From positions 2,414,001-2,478,000 of the forward strand of contig OX345647.1 in the NCBI GenBank assembly GCA_947044365.1: DNA of 64,000 nucleotides, written 5' to 3'. The notes beneath the pieces were generated by a model. That model searched no databases and was not told the DNA's origin. It saw nothing but the letters and a program-made list of their open reading frames with translations. Shown here piece after piece: positions 59,901 to 64,000 of this stretch (its first letter is position 1; every line of letters begins with the position of its first letter). Source of the stretch: Petrosia ficiformis (taxonomy: Eukaryota; Porifera; Demospongiae; Haplosclerida; Petrosiidae). The position numbers and the translations under genes are program-made.

Positions 59901-62900
59901 TTCTTCATTTCTCTTATCATCAGCAATTTCTGTATTGTCCTTTGGACCTTTAAGCGTTTCTCATGCGGGAGAATACATCTGTAATGCCAGTGTCTACTTG
60001 GAAAAAGATCTGATGGTTAGTAGTGTTAAATCAACATATGTAATAGTTGAAAGTAAGTAACACTAAAATTATGGGACACTTAATATAATTGTCTGTTATA
60101 TTCTTCAGTTCCAAACCTCGTGGTGAATATTACAGTAGACTCTTCAGATCTTGGAGTAATTGTAGAAGGAGCTTCTATTGGTTTAATATGTACCTCAAGT
60201 TTCAATGCAGATCTATACAATGACTTACAAATTATTGTGGAATGGTCACGTAATGGATTTCTGGTTTTTAATGATTCTAACTTCACAATTAATCCATTCT
60301 CAATGGTGTCAAATGCATATATTAGTACACTACAAATTCATGAAGTTCTACAAAGTTATAATGGAGATGTGTACACCTGCAATGTTAGATTTGAATCCTC
60401 TATTAATCCCATGTTCATTGATGCTAGTAACAGTGGAAATAACCTGGTACTCAACATAGGAAGTGAGTTGTGTGAATATTACTTGAATCATTAGTATATC
60501 TATTATCCTTTTTTTAGTTTATAAACCAGTGAACATATTTGCGACTCCTCAAATCCAGACTGCATCAATTGGAGGATTAGCTAGTTTTAACTGTTCTTCC
60601 AGTAATACAGATCTAATAATTTGGATTAAGGGAGAAAATACATTGATATCAAGTTCACTTCCATTGAATGTCACTCATGTGGTAAACTCTCTTATGAATG
60701 TTGTCAGCAGTAATTCCAGTTTAAATTTGATGAACATCACTAGCAGTTCAACTGGAGGAAATTACACATGTATAGCTATCAATGAAGCTGGGTTTGACAA
60801 TATTACTGTTACTTTATACATATCTCCAATTGTAGTACAGCAACCTATTGACCATATTGTTGATCTAGGACAAGATGTAATTCTAACATGTTTAGGTGAT
60901 TCATTTCCTCCTCCTTTCTACACATGGGAAAGATTTAATACAGATACAAATCAGTTTCAAACACTAGATAATGAAACTAGTAACCAATTGACATTCATAT
61001 CAGTAGACTATGATGACTTTGGAACTTATAGATGCATTATTCAAACTTTCATTATCAATCAGAATGTGTCTAGTATTAGTGTAGCTCTAATAGGTTAGTA
61101 CAAATGTAAAATTATACATTATATATATATAATTATTATACATATAATTACCATAATTATACATATTTATTAGTGTATGATATCCCCCTGTAAGGAGGTG
61201 GCTATGGGCATATAATGGTCATGACAAGGATTATAAACTTTTTATAATAAGGACATACTATTTACAAATTTTCTGATAAGCATATGCAGTTAAAACTCTG
61301 AGTTCACAGTATTATGTTGGTAAACTGAATTTCACTCATTACAGGTGATCCTACAATTAATATTACAAAAACTGGTTCAACAACTCTGGGAAGTATGTAC
61401 AATATTACTTGTCAAGTGACTGTTGGAACATTCAGACCTCTTGTGACATGGTACTATTCCAATGGATCTGAGGTCATCAACACCGAATCCCAACAAGTTT
61501 ATTCATTACAACTCTCATCATCTAGCATTTCAGTGATTTCAATCAACACTTTAAGTGCTTTTCATGCAGGGGAGTACTTTTGTAATGGCAGTGTTACATT
61601 GGACAGGGGAGTGACAGTTAGCAATACAGAATTTATCACTGTATTTTTACAAAGTAAGTGAACAATTCAGACCACTGATTAGCATATCAATTTACTTTAT
61701 ACTTTTTCTTCAGTCCCATCTCCTTCAGTAAATATATCAGTAATTCCTCAAGATTTTGGAATTCTGATTGAGGGAACATCAATAGATTTAGTCTGTGAAG
61801 TAGACCTTGATGAAGATTTACAGGATGTATTTAATGTCACAATAGATTGGTCACGCAATGAAAGTCCTATGTTTGTTAATGACTCAGACTATGCAATTAA
61901 CCTAGTCTCATTTAAATCACATTCATACATCAGTACATTACATATAAGAGAACTTAAGCACAGTGATAACGAAGCAATCTACTTCTGTAATGTCACTGTT
62001 GAACTTTCTGTGTATTCAGAATTTATTTTTGAGAGAAGAAGAGAGAAACAGATTATACTGTCAGTGCAAGGTTAGCATGCATTATGTTGTTATATTATTT
62101 AATAATTACTACATCTAAATACAGAATTTACTCCTTCACATGCTGAAATAAGTCTTGTGATTCCTCCAATACCTGATGCTGGTGATATATATTCAATAAG
62201 TTGTATTGTTGACATAATAGAACGTTTTGTATATGAACTTAATTCTTCCACTTTATTTGTATCTATTGATCAGAAGGGAGTTAATTCCACAAGAGTGGTT
62301 GATGTTATCAATGGCACCACTGAGGGATTAGTGATGAAAAATGATTCAGTCTACACAAGAATACTGACGTTTGATGAGATTAAAACATCTGATGCTCGTA
62401 CCTACTACTGTGTGGCAATATTTCTAGAACTAAATGTGACTGCTTATGTCACTTCATTAGTCAGTGTAAGAAGTAAGTTTGCAATTGTAAGTAATTGTGA
62501 CTGCTGTAATTAAATTAAGATTTTCATAGTTGTCTAATTTCATATTATATTCAGAGCTGGTTGTCTATATTTTAGCCTCATCCCCAAGCCCTAGTGCAGT
62601 TATAGCTAGGCATGGCAAATTCCAGGCAAAAGAGAGAGAAGAAGGGCCTGGTGAATGGGTTCTAACTCATTAAGATCTAAGTGGAATGTGGCCACAGATA
62701 ATCAACCACTACAAATTGCATAGTTGAGAGTAACACCTTCATACAGCAGAACCATTATACTTTGGCATCCACTTTGTTATTACAGAGTTGCAACACCATT
62801 GCATATATACATTGTATAGTTTCACATGACTACATCCTTACCTTTACTCTTTGTTGAATGATATAAAAAGGGTCTGGGAACAGGACTATGTATATCTAAC

Positions 62901-64000
62901 ATTAGCCCATGCAGTGTAAATGTATAGTAATTTCATTGCATCTAGAATATATACCTACATGTGTTCTTGTAAATTTCATTAAAGTTCCTCTTCAAAATAT
63001 TGGCCAGTGTAAATTTTATTTGTTTTATTGCATCCTCCAAATGTTGCAGCTTAGTGTAAATTTGTGCTATTGTATCAAGATTATTCCTGTGTTCTTTTTA
63101 TAATTTCATTAGTCCCAACTCCAAATGTTACGATATTGATTATTCCTTACATTGCTATCATATATGAGAGTACTCTCATCAATGTCACCTGTACTGCAAC
63201 ACTACCAGATGTCGTTGACACACCTGTTTTTTTTTATGCTTCTTGGATTCATCAGAATGAAGAAAATGTAGTAGTCAATGATATTACTGTTATTCCACCT
63301 GAAGTTTCAAGTGAGAATATTTTTGAAAATATTCTTGAATTTCATCCAATTGACAATGGAGACAATTCAGAGTTCAACAATACAGGGATATATGTTTGTA
63401 TAGTGAATGTATCATCTAGCAATATACTGCTGTCTCCACGATCTAACAGCGACACCATCAATCTGATAGTGAATGGTATGAGATGGTATCAATTTGTATG
63501 TATTATGTATTACTTTCATTTTCTTACACAGATATTCCACCTTTGAGAGTTAACATTACCACTACAGGACAACCTATTCTCAACCAACGCTTCAATTTAA
63601 CATGTACAGTGAACATAGTAAAAGGTTTAATAATTCAACCCACTGTTACTCTGGCATCAAGTACTGGAAACATAGAGGGTTCATCTGTAGAGCAGTTCAC
63701 AATCGTAGACGAGACAGTTGTAACTGTAACAGCAGTATTTGATCCACTGCAATTCAAACACAGAGGAGTGTATACATGTACAGCTGAATATAACATATCC
63801 ATAACTAATGATGTTGACTCAAACTCTAAGCAGTACCATTTAATTGTCGAATACGATTGTGAGTGAAGTGATGTGAAAACATATTATTGGGTTATAATAA
63901 TTATTATTATACACACAGCTCCCCCTGCAGCAGTGGAGATCACTCAAGATCATGAAGGCAGTAACTATGTTGGTACTCCACTGAAAATTACTTGTTTATT
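50977..64000 (+). CDS. Secreted or membrane DOMON plus multi-Ig protein, 3' incomplete (20 exons in window)
   Basis: Exons: 50977-51171, 51367-51428, 53074-53354, 54248-54319, 56217-56579, 56781-57089, 57142-57471, 57554-58129, 58251-58559, 58623-58970, 59033-59608, 59744-60052, 60109-60462, 60518-61093, 61345-61653, 61714-62070, 62125-62472, 63113-63475, 63532-63858, 63920-64000 (cut). About 2148 codons in one frame. Residues 1-16 are a signal peptide. Residues 25-178 are a DOMON domain (WIGLGFS, ADIVLGG, TYWIWAFG, HNRG), a heme- or sugar-binding fold. Then come at least 18 Ig-like domains with C...W...YxC signatures and many N-glycosylation sites. The 576-bp exons encode two Ig domains each, the others one. 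From exon 3 on, every intron is phase 1. No membrane segment or cytoplasmic domain is reached. Cell recognition or adhesion is the likely role, by inference. Confidence 0.88.
52655..52990 (+). repeat. Intronic segment duplicated at 53690-54000
   Basis: CAGTAATTAGTAAAACAGAATACATAGAAAT, split by small changes, recurs around 53693-53722, followed in both places by an AAGAATGTT block and a CATGTTGAAAGTAAT block. The two copies flank DOMON exon 3, suggesting an old duplication of intron sequence around that exon. Confidence 0.45.
55571..55868 (+). mobile_element. hAT-like MITE, copy 2, perfect 8-bp target duplication
   Basis: Termini TAGGGCTGGGA and TCCCAGCCCTA, interior rich in ATCGATTAAT. TTGTACAG occurs on both sides (55563-55570 and 55869-55876), an exact 8-bp duplication as made by hAT transposases. 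Confidence 0.8.
57554..62070 (+). repeat. Tandem Ig cassettes of ~1.48 kb, three copies
   Basis: Cassettes of three exons (576 + 309 + about 350 bp, four Ig domains) start at 57554, 59033 and 60518. The 576-bp exons are almost identical in all three. The first two cassettes also share intron sequence (58130-58200 and 59609-59680) and the 309-bp exon. The third cassette's 309-bp exon (61345) instead resembles exon 56781. A decayed fourth cassette, missing most of its first Ig domain, begins at 56217. Confidence 0.9.

Overview
The window is AT-rich animal DNA with spliced genes: GT..AG introns, mostly a few hundred bases to about 2 kb, and many small mobile-element remnants. Sponge-like signs are a long ankyrin protein with a 2A-like motif, a multi-Ig protein with an N-terminal DOMON domain, Penelope-type retroelement debris and abundant ACATGT palindromes. 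A demosponge such as Amphimedon is my best guess, but no search was run to confirm it.

There are five protein genes. (1) 1-14270, minus strand: the N-terminal 404 residues, in 13 exons, of a JIP3/JIP4-type kinesin/JNK scaffold, running off the left edge. (2) 14411-26062, plus strand: a complete 14-exon WDSUB1-like gene of 460 aa, with WD40 repeats and a C-terminal U-box. Genes 1 and 2 are head-to-head, with 140 bp between start codons. (3) 30315-36576, plus strand: a two-exon gene for a 2067-aa ankyrin protein whose N-terminus carries a hydrophobic stretch running into a consensus 2A motif. (4) 37474-50773, minus strand: a complete 11-exon EPHX4-like membrane epoxide hydrolase of 330 aa with all catalytic residues. 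(5) 50977-64000, plus strand: a secreted or membrane protein with a signal peptide, a DOMON domain and at least 18 Ig-like domains, running off the right edge. Genes 4 and 5 are also head-to-head, 203 bp apart. Reading phase was tracked by hand across every exon junction of all five genes and closes.

The introns and the 26-30 kb intergenic region hold most of the repeats: a long inverted duplication that includes an exon of gene 1, a Penelope-like GIY-YIG remnant with a hammerhead-like motif, a decayed tyrosine recombinase, hAT-like, TA-target and TTAA-target short elements, a foldback element inside a minisatellite, four minisatellites, and a tRNA-derived SINE-like piece.

The most striking systems are the predicted 2A recoding site in the ankyrin gene, with a four-repeat higher-order structure downstream, and the Ig gene, whose Ig exons are all symmetric phase 1-1 and which has grown by very recent cassette duplication. 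Both look like fast-evolving recognition proteins, but that role is inference.
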